From NCBI GenBank assembly GCA_021234155.1, contig JAJEKV010000003.1, forward strand, positions 29,435,166 to 29,499,165: a stretch of 64,000 nt of DNA. The letters are read 5' to 3'. Origin of the DNA: Isoetes taiwanensis. Taxonomy: Eukaryota; Streptophyta; Lycopodiopsida; Isoetales; Isoetaceae. Numbering within the stretch: the stretch's first letter is position 1; every line of letters begins with the position of its first letter. A program made the translations under genes and the position numbers. Of the stretch, positions 1-10,788 are shown one piece after another. The notes below the pieces were generated by a model. It searched no databases. It saw only the letters and a program-made list of their open reading frames with translations, and had not been told where the DNA came from.

Positions 1-418
1 GGGGAATGTACTTAGATCTAATGGAATCTAGAGGAATATACATAATATCTAAAAGAATCTAGGGGAATCTATATAAAATTTATATATAATCTTAGAGAAT
101 CTAGAGGAATCTTTGTAGAATATTAAAAATCTTTGTGGAATCTTGGGGAATCTTTCAAATTAGATGTGTTTTGCAGGGGAATCTTCATAGAATCTATGGG
201 AATTAAGGAGAATCTACATAGAATCTTGGAGAATCTAGAGGGACATTGGGTTAATCTTTGAGAATCTAGGGGAAACTCAAGAGAATCTTAAAGAATCTAT
301 GAGAATCTCAAGCGAATGTAGAGGAATCTAAGGGAATCTTCGTGAAATCTTCGAGAATCTAGGGAAATTTTTTCTAAGCCTTGAAAATCTTAGAGAATCT
401 TTATAGAATCTTCACTGA
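1..418 (+). repeat. GAATCT-rich array (right part, copy A)
   Basis: Degenerate short-period repeat built on GAATCT with spacers such as AGGG, TTCATA and TTGGA. It matches 31551-31968 almost base for base and stops at the tail motif GAATGACTCAA. Noncoding: frames are broken throughout. Confidence 0.9.
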
Positions 419-506
419 ATGACTCAAAATTTGTACACTCCCTCATAGTACAATCACTTGTCCTTCCTATATATAAGATTATTAAAAAAAAACAACGGTT
501 ACAAGC
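417..506 (+). repeat. Conserved tail of the GAATCT element
   Basis: Begins GAATGACTCAA and continues with CCCTCATAGTA and CACTTGTC, ending AT-rich. The same tail closes the arrays at about 30473 and 31966, so it belongs to the repeat family and is not random flank. Confidence 0.7.
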
Positions 507-1956
507 GGCGCCTGAATATTGATTTCCGGGTGTTATGTCGGGGCGAAATAGATTTTTAGGGAGAGTGTTGGGGCTGAGGCGAGAGGAGAGCGGCCGAATT
601 TGCGACCTGGGAAAGGCCGACTGGAGAGTTGTGGATATGGGTGGCGACATGGAGGATGCGAAGGGGAAAGTAGAAGATAGGAGAGTGTTGCCTGTAGTAC
701 AGTTGAATCCAGATGAGCCAGCGTGGACAATAAAGGCTCGTGTGACAAGGAAAGGGCCTCTGAGGTCATATACGAACAATCGTGGTGCAGGAAATGTCTT
801 TCACGTTGAGCTAGTTGATGAAGATGTAAGCTGGTGCTTTCAATTTGGACATTATGTGTTGAATAGAAATTCACCTAATTAATTGACAGAAGACCGAAAT
901 CCAAGCATGTATGTTTGATGAGGCAGCAAGACAACTATACAGACGGTTTGAAGTGGGAAAGGTAATATTGTTTGTATGGTTTGTGTAGTTGCTGTATGGT
1001 GATTTAATGAAAGATGTATTGTACATACAGAGTTATTATATCTCAAAAGGGAGGATACACCTTGCTAATAAGCGATACTGCAGTGTGAACAATGATTATG
1101 AATTGATGTTGGGTTTACAGTCTATAGTAGAACCTTGTAAAGATAATTTGGAGGCGGCTTCAACAAGTTCAAGCTTTGTTAAGATTGACGAATTACAACG
1201 GTTTGTAAATACACAAAGTTTAGTAGGTAATAAATTGTATAAACTATGGTTGACATGGTTGTTTGTAGGAAGTAACAGCATTGTTTTATGCGTGAACAGA
1301 TATTGTTGCTGTTGTTTGTGATGTCTCTGGTGCAACGAGTATCCGCAGAAAATTTGATGAGCGAGAAATACCCAAACGCGATATTACTGTTGAGGACCAG
1401 AGGTATTCTAGTCTAAGTTAAATTGATGATAAATGGCAATATGATAGATGCAAAAGATAAGCATGATTTACAGTATGCGGACTGTTAAGATTATGCTTTG
1501 GAATAATTTGGCTGTGAAGGAAGGGCAAACATTATTCGAAATGGTGGACGAAAAGCCAAGTATAATCACAGCACTCCATGCAAGTGACTATTCAGGTTGT
1601 CATATAAGTTTCATAATTGAATTTGGTATGAAGGCAGATAGTGTAACTGTAACTTTGTGCAGGTCTTTCTCTATCGACAACAAGTGATAGTACAATAGAA
1701 ATAAATCCAAACAATTGTGCTGTAGAAGAGTTGCATTCGTGGTAATTGTATCAGCATTTTGTAAGAGATCCTTTGCACTTTAGAAATTAGAACTAATTGA
1801 ATCGTTTCATATTCTCTATACATACATAGGTATATCAGTCACGGCAAGAATATGGTCCCTACACCTGTTGGACTGGGCCTAGCGTACCGACGCCCCATGT
1901 TAGAGCCCGCAACAAGGTTACAAAAATGTCGATTTCGAATTATCTATATCTATTTG
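507..1956 (+). repeat. 1.45-kb tandem duplication of RPA70 exons, unit 1 (copy A)
   Basis: The sequence from GGCGCCTGAATATTG at about 508 restarts at about 1959, giving a period near 1,451 bp. The unit spans the RPA70 exons for DBD-A and DBD-B and part of the next exon, then breaks after GCAACAA near 1916. About 40 unrelated bases separate the units. The same arrangement occurs in copy B with unit starts near 32055 and 33515. Confidence 0.88.
676..1916 (+). pseudogene. RPA1: RPA70-like gene fragment, DBD-A and DBD-B exons (copy A, unit 1)
   Basis: Fragment of the large subunit of replication protein A, the nuclear single-stranded-DNA-binding complex. Exons readable by splice signals: up to 825 (LNPDEPAWTIKARVT, an OB-fold start typical of DBD-A), 890-961 (MFDEAARQLYRRFEVGK), 1031-1226 (SYYISKGRIHLANKRY, NDYEL), 1300-1402 (SIRRKFDEREIPKRDITVED), 1474-1595 (VKIMLWNNLAVKEGQ, SDYSG), 1663-1741 (LSLSTTS, INPN). 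All junctions are GT-AG and keep phase. The frame is open upstream to 535, but the N-terminal DBD-F domain was not found. The unit lacks the DBD-C exons, so alone it cannot make a full subunit. Plant Helitrons can carry RPA-like genes, but these introns and the close match to host RPA70 favour a host gene piece. Confidence 0.85.
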
Positions 1957-2127
1957 GCGGCGCCTGAATATTGATTTCCGGGTGTTATGTCGGGGCGAAA
2001 TAGATTTTTAGGAAGAGTGTTGGGGCTGAGGCGAGAAAAGAGCGGCCGAATTTGCGACCTGGGAAAGGCCGACTGGAGAGTTGTGGATATCGGTGGCGAC
2101 ATGGAGGATGCGAAGGGGGAAGTAGAA

Positions 2128-4706
2128 GATAGGAGAGTGTTGCCTATAGTACAGTTGAATCCAGATGAGCCAGCGTGGACAATAAAGGCTCGTGTGACAA
2201 GGAAAGGGCCTCTGAGGTCATATACGAACAATCGTGGTGCAGGAAATGTCTTTCACGTTGAGCTAGTTGATGAAGATGTAAGCTGGTGCTTTTAATTTGG
2301 ACATTATGTGTTGCATAGAAATTCACCTAATTAATTGACAGAAGACCGAAATCCAAGCATGTATGTTTGATGAGGAAGCAAGACAACTATACAGACGGTT
2401 TGAAGTGGGAAAGGTAATATTGTTTGTATGGTTTGTGTAGTTGCTGTATGGTGATTTAATGAAAGATGTATTGTACATACAGAGTTATTATATCTCAAAA
2501 GGGAGGATACACCTTGCTAATAAGCGATACTGCGGTGTGAACAATGATTATGAATTGATGCTGGGTTTACAGTCTATAGTAGAACCTTGTGAAGATAATT
2601 TGGCGGCGGCTTCAACAAGTTCAAGCTTTGTTAAGATTGACGAATTACAACGGTTTGTAAATACACAAAGTTTAGTAGGTAATAAATTGTATAAACTATG
2701 GTTGACATGGTTGTTTGTAGGAAGTAACAGCATTGTTTTATGCGTGAACAGATATTGTTGCTGTTGTTTGTGATGTCTCTGGTGCAACGAGTATCCGCAG
2801 AAATTTGATGAGCGAGAAATACCCAAACGCGATATTACTGTTGAGGACCAGAGGTATTCGTCTAAGTTAAATTGATGATAAATGGCAATATGATAGATGC
2901 AAAAGATAAGCATGATTTACAAAGATGGATCGTTAAGATTACGCTTTGGAATAATTTGGCTGTGAAGGAAGGGCAAACATTATTCGAAATGGTGGACGAA
3001 AAGCCAAGTGTAACATGCAAGTGACTATTCAGGTTGTCATATAAGATTGAATTTGGTATGAAGGCAGATAGTGTAACTGTAACTTCGTGCAGGTGTTTCT
3101 CTATTGACAACAAGTGATAGTACAATAGAAATAAATCCAAACAATTGTGCTGTAGAAGAGTTGCATTCGTGGTAATTGTATCAGCATTTTGTAAGAGATC
3201 CTTTGCACTTTAGAAATTAGAACTAATTGAATCGTTTCATATTCTCTATACATACATAGGTATATCAGTCACGGCAAGAATATGGTCCCTACACCTGTTG
3301 GACTGGGCCTAGCGTACCGACGCCCCATGTTAGAGCCCGCAACAATGTATAATGATCGTGCGTTTCTGGCAGACATTTGCCTGCCTTCTGTTGCATCTGA
3401 GAAGGTATTATTCAAGTTGCTTAAGATGAATTTTAGTGTTGATTGATTTTGAGAATGAAACTGTTTATTGGTGAAGCCTTGCTATTTCAATGTGAGAGCA
3501 TACATAAGCTATGTTAATGGAGACCAGACAATATGGTATGATGCTTGCAATTTATGCTTAAAGAAAACTATGAAGCGAGATGATAAGTTCTGGTGCCAGG
3601 CATGCCAGAAAGAGGTTGAAGCTTTAAAAAGGTAATGTGAGAATGCATTTAGTTTATCATTGGAGTATGCATGGAAACGTTGATTTACTGACAACTATGC
3701 TTTTAAGTCCATAAAGGTGATGTTTGTACATGAAGTGGATGCTTTCAAAAACTCAGGTGTATGATTTTGAATCCATGAAGATGACATTTTTAGACGAAGT
3801 AGAGTATGTTTCTTGCCATTGTGGCTGGAAATTTAATCCGGGGATATATGGCACAGATTGAATTTGTAAAGAGAATTGGATGGTTCCAAAAATTAGAATG
3901 TGTAACTTTGAGCCCATAAGAGTGATGTTTTTATGTGAAATGGGGTATGTTTGTTGTCAATGTAGTGGGAACTTGGTGCAAGAATGTGTGAGAGACATTA
4001 AATTACTATCTAATCATTTTTGATGCTATCACATGAAATATGTAAGTTGAAACTGCCATTTTAGATGTCTTCGTTTATGGCATCTTTCCCTGGTTCTCTG
4101 GGATGACGTGTTAGTCATATGGGCTAAGATCCCTAATCCTTTGAATCTCAATGTGACCTTTGTCCAAAAGGCCAAATCTGGTGAGAAAAAACCAGTGATG
4201 GCAACTGTAAATAGATGGAATACTAAAATGCGGTGGGACACTTCTTCTTCGTGCTACTTTTGAGCTTTTTCTTGGCTCTTTTTGACATCTTAGACAACAA
4301 ATTATTCTACTATTCTGCAGATATGTTGTCTCACTACGCCTGACAGATTCAACAGCAGAAACATGGGCTACTGCATTCAATGAAGAGGCAAACAAGATCC
4401 TTGGATGTACTGCCGACGAATTATATAAAATAAGAGTACAGGTACTATGAACATTTCAAATTTGAAAGATTGGATTTAATAATATTGTCGATTGGCATGC
4501 AACAGGATCATAATGAAAGAATGTACCAGGCGAAACTAAAGAAAATCTTGTGGGTACCAAGGATTTTCCACCTGAGTGTTGTTCAAACAACGTACATGAA
4601 TCAAGTCAAACAAAGGATCGTGATTCGGGATATCATTGCCATAGAATGGTCAGGAGAAGTTAATTTTATGTTGAAAGAGCTGATAAAACTAAAATGTGAA
4701 GTATAG
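2128..4706 (+). pseudogene. RPA1: RPA70-like gene, DBD-A to C-terminus (copy A, unit 2)
   Basis: Second unit of the tandem, this one continuing to the natural stop. After a repeat of the DBD-A/B exons (to 2277, 2342-2413, 2483-2678, about 2752-2853) the exon near 2924-3030 is broken: about 16 bases are missing before ACATGCAAGTGA, giving a frameshift and stop. Later exons read cleanly: to 3404 (MYNDRAFLADI), 3477-3631 (DBD-C zinc ribbon, CNLC then CQAC, CX2CX12CX2C), 4321-4441 (AFNEEANKILGCTADEL), 4506-4706 (VPRIFHLSVVQTTYMNQVKQ, stop TAG). These are the conserved DBD-C/C-terminal features that bind ssDNA and RPA32. Unit 1 has the missing 16 bases, so the break may be a unit-specific deletion. 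A transcript splicing unit 1 exons onto unit 2 C-terminal exons would be needed for a full DBD-A/B/C protein. Confidence 0.85.
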
Positions 4707-5438
4707 ATGGTAATTGTCATTGTGGATATCTGTACATAAACTGTAACAACAAAAGATTGTCAACAAAGGAAAGTTCCTGTGAGTTGTTTTTTAATTCAGA
4801 TAGTAAACTTTTGTGAAATGAAAATTTTGGTCGCTTAACAATTACTTCCAAAGAAATGAGGAACATGTTTGATTAGAATCTCTGCAGATATTGGCATTTT
4901 CATGCTAGGTTCCCAGGTGGATATGTGATACTGTGACTACCGATAACTTGAAGGATTCAAGTTTGTTTGAATGCCTAGAAGCTATTGCCATTGGCTAAAT
5001 ACTATGTAGCAAAGAATAAAGCATGATCAAGGACCATGGGCGTAACTCAAACAAAGATGCTTAAATGAGAGGGATCGGTGTGCTAGAATATGGACTAAAA
5101 TGCCAATTCCCATTATGCCTCATTCAAACATTCTAAGTGCAAAGATAACCAAAACAACAAATGTCCATCTAATGATCCAAATGTCCATCTGCTGACCTCA
5201 TTTGTAATTAGCTTCAAAGTATCATCTGAACGCGAAAACCAATCAATAAAGCAGCTGTTACAATGTGTTCAAAACTAAGAAATATATGATATTTAATGTG
5301 CAACTTAAGACAGATCCTACAATGTCTTCAGAATTGAGGGAAGATATAGCCCAATTTAACGAGACACCCAATATAATACAATTGAAATAAGCAATAACCC
5401 ATCATAATGATTGCTAATTCTTTTCCATCATCAACAAG
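4707..5438. other. No gene seen (copy A)
   Basis: 3' flank of the RPA70 block. AT-rich, no long open frame in common between the copies, no recognised repeat. 5030-5060 is a clear example of copy-to-copy disagreement at CTG/CAG sites (compare 36596-36630). Confidence 0.6.
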
Positions 5439-7604
5439 GTTTAAAATGAAACGCACTTATTTAAGAAGTGCGTTTGGAAGATTCCTTCTGAAAATTTATA
5501 AAATTCTAAAATCCCTCTAAAAAGGGCCCTTTTATTACCTTTAGTCCAAAGATTTATAAAACTGCTCGTGAAAACAGACATTTTAAGAAGACTTAATATT
5601 AAGGAAAAACACACACAAAAAAAAAAAATCCCATTGTAGAGGGGGAAAGAACTACAATGAAATTCAAAGATTGACTATGGGGCAAATTCGTATGAAGAAA
5701 TTAGATGCTTTTGTACCTTGTCCCTGAAAGTTTTTATATTAGCTGTTTTAGAAGACATGAAATTTGTTATTTCACAACCATTTTGGCTGAACATCCTAAT
5801 GGACCCTAAAACACATTGGGAGGCAAATTGAACAAACTTTGAATGACAAACCATTGTTTTTGCATCACATAGTATTACAAATACCAATACATCCACGATG
5901 TCTTGTAGTTAAGTTGAAGTTTTAGTTGATGATGCAAAGATAAATTTATACCGAGGATACAAAAGTTGAAGTAATGAAGCCATGTGATTACATGCCCTCC
6001 TTTTATTCCTGAGATGTATTTCAACGCACATACCAATCTACAACATGGTGATGCTCAAAAGATAGTCAACCTCCTTAGCAATGTTGAGCATATTCATCAC
6101 AATTACATCATCTCAGAAAGTAAAGGCACCATGCACATTTCTCCGGGCAAGGAAGTATTCGCCCCGCTTTACCCTTTCCTATATATTTTGTAAATAAATA
6201 GGTAAACTTCTCGAGGGGTTGCTACTCCTCACTCTCCTCGATAAACCATGTGGTTTCCTTCTAGTCAAACACCCGTGTCACCATAATATTTTGGAGTTCT
6301 TTGCCTTTAGTAGCAATTTTTAGTCACCGAGTGAAGTTCGCATGTATGTAGAGAAAAAAATAGAAATAACAACATGATTCGACTACTTTATGCTCTAACA
6401 TTGCATTACAAGCTCGTAAAATTTAGAACCGCTTTTAGAACTTTTTTAGACTAAAAACTAAGAACAAAGGTGTAAAATTATCCCTTATGTGTGTTACTTT
6501 AGTAGTTTTCAAAGCCAAACCCTTTGGCGAGCAAGAAAGACCCCAAAAGATTTTACAATATATATACTTTATCTCCGATCAAATATATATATATATATAT
6601 ATATAAAAGTCTTATATATATATGCAATTCGGTATAAATTTATACCGCTTTCTCCAGATAGATTTATACCGCAAAGAGTTCTTTTCTTGTCGGATATATA
6701 TATGTAATTATGTGTATATATTATATATATATACACATATATGTGTATAAATTGGTTGTCCAAGGTTTTCATGCAGATAAATTTATACCGAGAGAGTCAT
6801 GCAGATAAATTTATACCGAGAGAGCTCTCGTGGTATAACGAGGGAGCTCTCACGATATAAATTTATACCGCGAGAGCTCTCGCAGTTGAATCGAGAGAGC
6901 TCGCATAGATAAATTTATACCGCCGAGTCCTCTTTGGCGGTATAAATTTATACCACTCAAGTCCACTTTATATGTATAAATTTATACCATGCTAACTCTC
7001 TCGCATGTCATATCCAAGACAAAGATTACCTATTGTGGTATAAATCTATACCACCCGTGAATTTATTTTGAAGACGCTATGTCCACGATTGTCATCGTGG
7101 TATACATAAGTCTATAGCAAGACGGATGAGCAAATAAGAGCAAGTATATAAGATCTTAAGAGCGAGCGCCTTCGACCCAACTTGCGCTTCAAAGTGTAAG
7201 TTTGTTCAATGAGGCATACTTTCATGTGAAAATGTTTGTTTTAATGAGGCAATGTCAAAATGTGTTGCATTTTTTACGCTTTGTTCATAGTTTTGTACCG
7301 ATTTGGAAAACTTTGAATAAAATACCTTTTTGCACTTTAGTGTGCTTGCTGTTTTTTCCAATGTCTATTTTGTTTAGTTTTTGAAAATATTACTATTTCA
7401 AACCAAACTAGGGGCCAAAAAGGGATGTCAAACAATTTTGAATGGAAGCTAAGTTCACACCCTCCAAAATGATGCCTAAAATTTTCAAATTGTCACACTT
7501 GTCACAAATATACCACAAAAAGGGACATTTTTTGGGATTTTAGGAATCTTTCAAAGATTCCTTTTGAAGTGCGCTTTGAGCAAATTAGTGCTTTCATTTT
7601 AAAC
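5439..7604. mobile_element. Non-autonomous element with long terminal inverted repeats (copy A)
   Basis: The left end reads GTTTAAAATGAAACGCACTT. The reverse complement of the right end near 7604 reads GTTTAAAATGAAAGCACTAA, and in copy B the right end keeps the extra CG (AAACGCACTA). Similarity continues inward through AAGTGCGTTT, AGATTCC and AAAATCCC for about 100 bp on each side, and weakly outward (AACAAGG against AACAAAG), so the true ends may lie further out, near 5370 and 7680. Inside the left TIR is a small hairpin CGCACTT-AAGTGCG. No transposase frame is visible. Long TIRs suggest a Mutator-like or foldback element. Target-site duplication not identified. Confidence 0.65.
6575..7110. 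repeat. TA microsatellite and cluster of nested palindromes (copy A)
   Basis: (TA)n tracts at 6582-6605 and 6695-6745 flank and lead into repeated dyads. GGTATAAATTTATACC is perfect at 6631-6646 and 6939-6954, with several decayed copies (about 6777-7060). Between them are GAGAGCTCTC-type palindromes (for example near 6826, 6865, 6893). The units are irregular, about 35-60 bp apart. No coding potential. Confidence 0.85.
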
Positions 7605-7871
7605 TTTGTTCATCTAGCATACTTCAAAAATTTCTTGAGTTTAAAGGATTGTGTTATTGATTTAAAAGAGCCCATCAAATTAATGGTAGGAATAAAATAA
7701 TTTTGGGAAAATTATAAAAAATGCCCCTATATTTTATAGGAATTATGAAAATGCCCTTGTATTTTTGAAAATTATCTAAATGCCCCTATAGTATCTTCTA
7801 CGAGCAAGAATGGGCTGTACGCAGGCAACAAATGATGCTCAGATCAAGCTTTGAGCCTTCCTTTTTCTATT
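7605..7871. other. No gene seen (copy A)
   Basis: Contains a short imperfect tandem on the theme AAAATGCCCCTATA / AAAATGCCCTTGTA / AAATGCCCCTATAG at about 7708-7792, found unchanged in copy B. Otherwise featureless. Confidence 0.5.
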
Positions 7872-8132
7872 CTATTTGCACCATAGCCACGCTGGATCTG
7901 AAGTTCCCTTGTGCACTGCCATCACATTTTTCCAGAAGTGAAAGAATGTCTGAAATCTTCGGATCTGCCCAAGCTCGGATGCTCTGAGAATTTGGGCAAA
8001 GATTAGGCGAGAAGCCTGAGTTCCATGGGCGGTGAACCTGAGTTCCATGAGTTCCATGAGTTCAAGCCAAAGACGCTCTCTTGGAGCTCTGTCTAATTTA
8101 AAGATTATAAATGTAAACAATTCGAGCTCCAT
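7872..8132 (-). CDS. Unrecognised 86-residue reverse ORF, conserved in both copies
   Basis: Open frame with a hydrophobic start (MELELFTFIIFKL), a repeated ELMELMEL segment caused by a short GAGTTCCAT tandem on the forward strand, and a tryptophan-rich end (FHFWKNV, PAWLWCK). The copy-B ORF at 39443-39703 differs by about one residue. That only reflects the high local identity of the two copies and does not prove selection. I recognise no domain. It could be a terminal exon of a degraded gene whose upstream part lies in the frame-broken stretch 8145-8750, or noncoding. Confidence 0.2.
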   Translation of the reverse strand: MELELFTFIIFKLDRAPRERLWLELMELMELRFTAHGTQASRLIFAQILRASELGQIRRFQTFFHFWKNVMAVHKGTSDPAWLWCK

Positions 8133-8332
8133 AACTAGAAGCCATTAAGATTCTCCGGGAACCATCTTCATGTTCTCCTCTCTAACGCCTGCATAACGAT
8201 CGCTCGCAAGGGGCAAGAGCTCCGACATAATGCACCATGACATTGTAAACATTGCGGCAAAAATTCGTTTTTGGTCCCGCTTCACAACAAAATATGAGGC
8301 AACAACAATTTTCAATCTACCGAGGAATTGAA

Positions 8333-8430
8333 AGCTGAAAGTGAGTGAGCTGAAAGTGTTCTGAGCTGAAAGTGAGCATCGCCAGATTCTCGAAGCCGAA
8401 AGTGAGCCGAAAGCATCAAAATCTGAAGCA
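8333..8430. repeat. Short tandem AGCTGAAAGTGAG repeats
   Basis: GCTGAAAGTGAG-like units recur four or more times. Copy B (39905-39990) shows the regular form. Copy A has several units altered (GAAGCCGAAAGTGAGCCG), apparently by errors at CTG sites. Confidence 0.7.
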
Positions 8431-8513
8431 AAGATCCTCGGATCATCCGCGCCATAGCCTTTCCTTGACGTTGTGGAATGGCAAAAGTTCGCCGATTCTT
8501 GCCTCGAAAGCAA

Positions 8514-9207
8514 ATAAGCTAGCCATCCGCCAAGAATTGGGACCGCCGTGTTGATGAAGAACAGAGCAAGCAGAAATCCAGATGTACTTAAGCTTTGGTG
8601 CCTTCTTTACAGACGATGTCTCAAAATTTTTTGTCTTATGTATGCAAGAGAGATGTCTCAATTTTTGTCTTATATGCAGTAGAAGCTTTGATGCCAAGAT
8701 GAATGCATCTTTCTGAAACCGCCCAAAAATCATTGCTGATTTTTTCTTCATGTGAATCCCACATCAGCCTTTAAGGTAAGCTATTTTACCTTGAAATTTG
8801 GCTTCTGAGATATCTGCAATGTTAAGCTACTGCTAGAGAAGGCAAGAAGGCATATGCTTCTTTCTCTCTGAAATTATGGCTGCAAAAAAAGGCAAATCTA
8901 ACATTGGAGCAGGGACTTGTGGAGTTTCAAACAGAAGTTGATCTACTACATAGTCGTGTAAATGGATCACAGGGTTCAAGTTTGACAGCCACCCCTAATT
9001 TTCCAATCACAGGCACTTTTTTTTTTGCCTTTCACATGACATAAGGTTGATCAATTTGAACCTTTCAACTGACATACCAAAATTTTAGTTGACAGACTGA
9101 AGACCATTTTTTAGTTATAAACTTAGAATAAAACGGTAAATCACATAGTAATAAATACTAATATGAACATAGAGTTAAAAGACTAATATAAACATATAGT
9201 TAAAAAA
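8514..9207. other. No gene seen (copy A)
   Basis: Nearly identical to copy B, with only short open frames on either strand and no recognised motif. Homopolymer length differences occur (T-run near 9010). Confidence 0.45.
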
Positions 9208-9656
9208 GTTGCATCACTCTAGATCCTTCCTTCGTATGTGTTACTCTTCTTGAACTCAATGCACTAACTACATTTAGCACGATCCTCGCTTGTTGGAGTC
9301 TTCACTCTAAATGCCCATTTATGATACTTTGTCCACTCATTTCTCCATTTCCTTTTAGTGGAAGTAGAAGCACTAGCAAATTTCATCATCCCTTGTTCAG
9401 CACATCTCCTACCACAACCGACTCATCCATAATCTCAATGATCTGCCTAATTTGATTCTCATGCTATTATCAGATCTTGGATTTCAAATCTATTCTCAAC
9501 AACAACACTTTGGGTAGATTTGTAAAAAGATAGCATAGACTCGCAACCATCAGCCTTTCCTCCTTCTTTTTCTTCTTTTGAACGCGCCTTTTCTCGTAAG
9601 CAAGAAGAGAATAGACCTAAATAATCTTTTTTTTTTTTTTTTTTAATTGAAGGCAT
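9208..9656 (-). pseudogene. TTF/BED-like zinc-finger transposase remnant (copy A)
   Basis: On the reverse strand a basic N-terminal stretch is followed by SMLSFYKSTQSVVVENRFEI and then KRKWRNEWTKYHKWAFRVKT, a KC-x2-C pair and IEFKKSNTY. This arrangement (KRKW, WxxxY-W, CxxC, FKKSNxY, GS) resembles the TTF/BED-type finger at the start of ZNF862-like proteins derived from hAT transposases. A TAG sits between the two cysteines in both copies. Copy A also loses two bases before EGRI, where copy B reads TKEGSRVMQ. No downstream DUF4371 or catalytic region was found, so this is a dead N-terminal fragment. Confidence 0.4.
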
Positions 9657-10788
9657 AAGAATAGACCTAAATAATCAACCTAACTAATCTAATCGGAGAA
9701 GTTTAATGGATTACCTCAAAGAAACATGAACAAAAATGGATTACTTGTTGTCATTTGCATATGGCCTCACTGCTGTGGTTAATGTCCTCCATTGGTATTT
9801 GGTGATGACTGACGTTAACGGGCTTCTCTCTGCTCTGATTTCAATAGCTACAAGAAACGTGTCCAAAGACCAAATTGCTCAGCAGCAGAGAACAAAGTTT
9901 TTTTGGCGAATCCATCTGACCTCCAGTCCTCCATACAGACGCAGACGCAGACCTCTGTTTTCTGTAAAAGGGGGGAAAAGAAAGAACCAAAAAAAAATCG
10001 TGAGCAGAGGTTATCTTACGTACGGGCTTTGGTTTCGCGCTGGCCCTGCTTATCGAAAAAGCTATGCGCGGTACCGGCAAACCGGCCGAGCCTGGATTAC
10101 AGAGCTGAATATCCCAAAATAATAATATGAGGGAATCGGGATTTGGGATTTTTAATATTGTTAGTTGTTTACCCAACCCAATTCATTTTTTATAGGGATG
10201 TTAAGGGATTGTATTGTACATTAACTCTAATATCTATTTTTAAATTTGGTTTTCCCCTGACATTCCAAAAAAAAAAAACTTAGATTTTATTTTCAGGTTA
10301 GTTTCCTAAGGTTTCAAACCTTTTAGCTGCTGAGAAAAATTCCCGGTATTCCATAAATCGGGCTATAGTTGAAATTTGCATTTAGCCCCGTTTGGAGGAT
10401 TTATACAATTCCTTTATCCTCGGCATGCAAGCCACGAATGATCCAGGATCTTCATTATCCGTCCAGTTATTGCGTTTGCTATATGCATTTGATTTTGTTT
10501 TCCTCTGCCAGAGATGATGTTGATGATTCTAAGGAGCTTAGCTTTTTCGAAATGATCATATCTACAAGCTTTATGGGTTCTCCTTATCCAACTCTTTCGT
10601 GGCTTCCTATCCCTTTTTCCATCGGATTTACCCCAAATTTCCCAACCCTGAATTAGGCTTTTTCTTCTTCCGCCCTTTTATCTGATCTACAGAGGGCTTT
10701 TCGATTGGGAATAAGTCGTGGGGATCCTGGTTTGGTCGACATAGACCCACATCATCATTTAGGAGTAGGAGAGAAAAGACGTGGAAAA
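9657..10788. other. No confident gene (copy A)
   Basis: A 128-codon open frame at 9736-10122 is not preserved in copy B (shifted near 41310-41630), so I do not call it. Includes an A-rich run near 9982 and TTAATATTG AT-rich sequence. It may be 5' flank of the gene fragment that follows. Confidence 0.4.

Noticed and set aside
390-874. Reverse ORFs opposite the RPA70 exons (129 and 113 codons)
   Set aside because: They are antisense shadows of the forward DBD-A exon, which has clear homology and splice signals.
4029-4395. Reverse ORFs of 70 and 94 codons
   Set aside because: They lie across an RPA70 intron and antisense to an RPA70 exon, and match no family.
9736-10122. 128-codon forward ORF
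   Set aside because: Not maintained in copy B, no domain, and it ends in low-complexity arginine/lysine sequence from an A-rich run.
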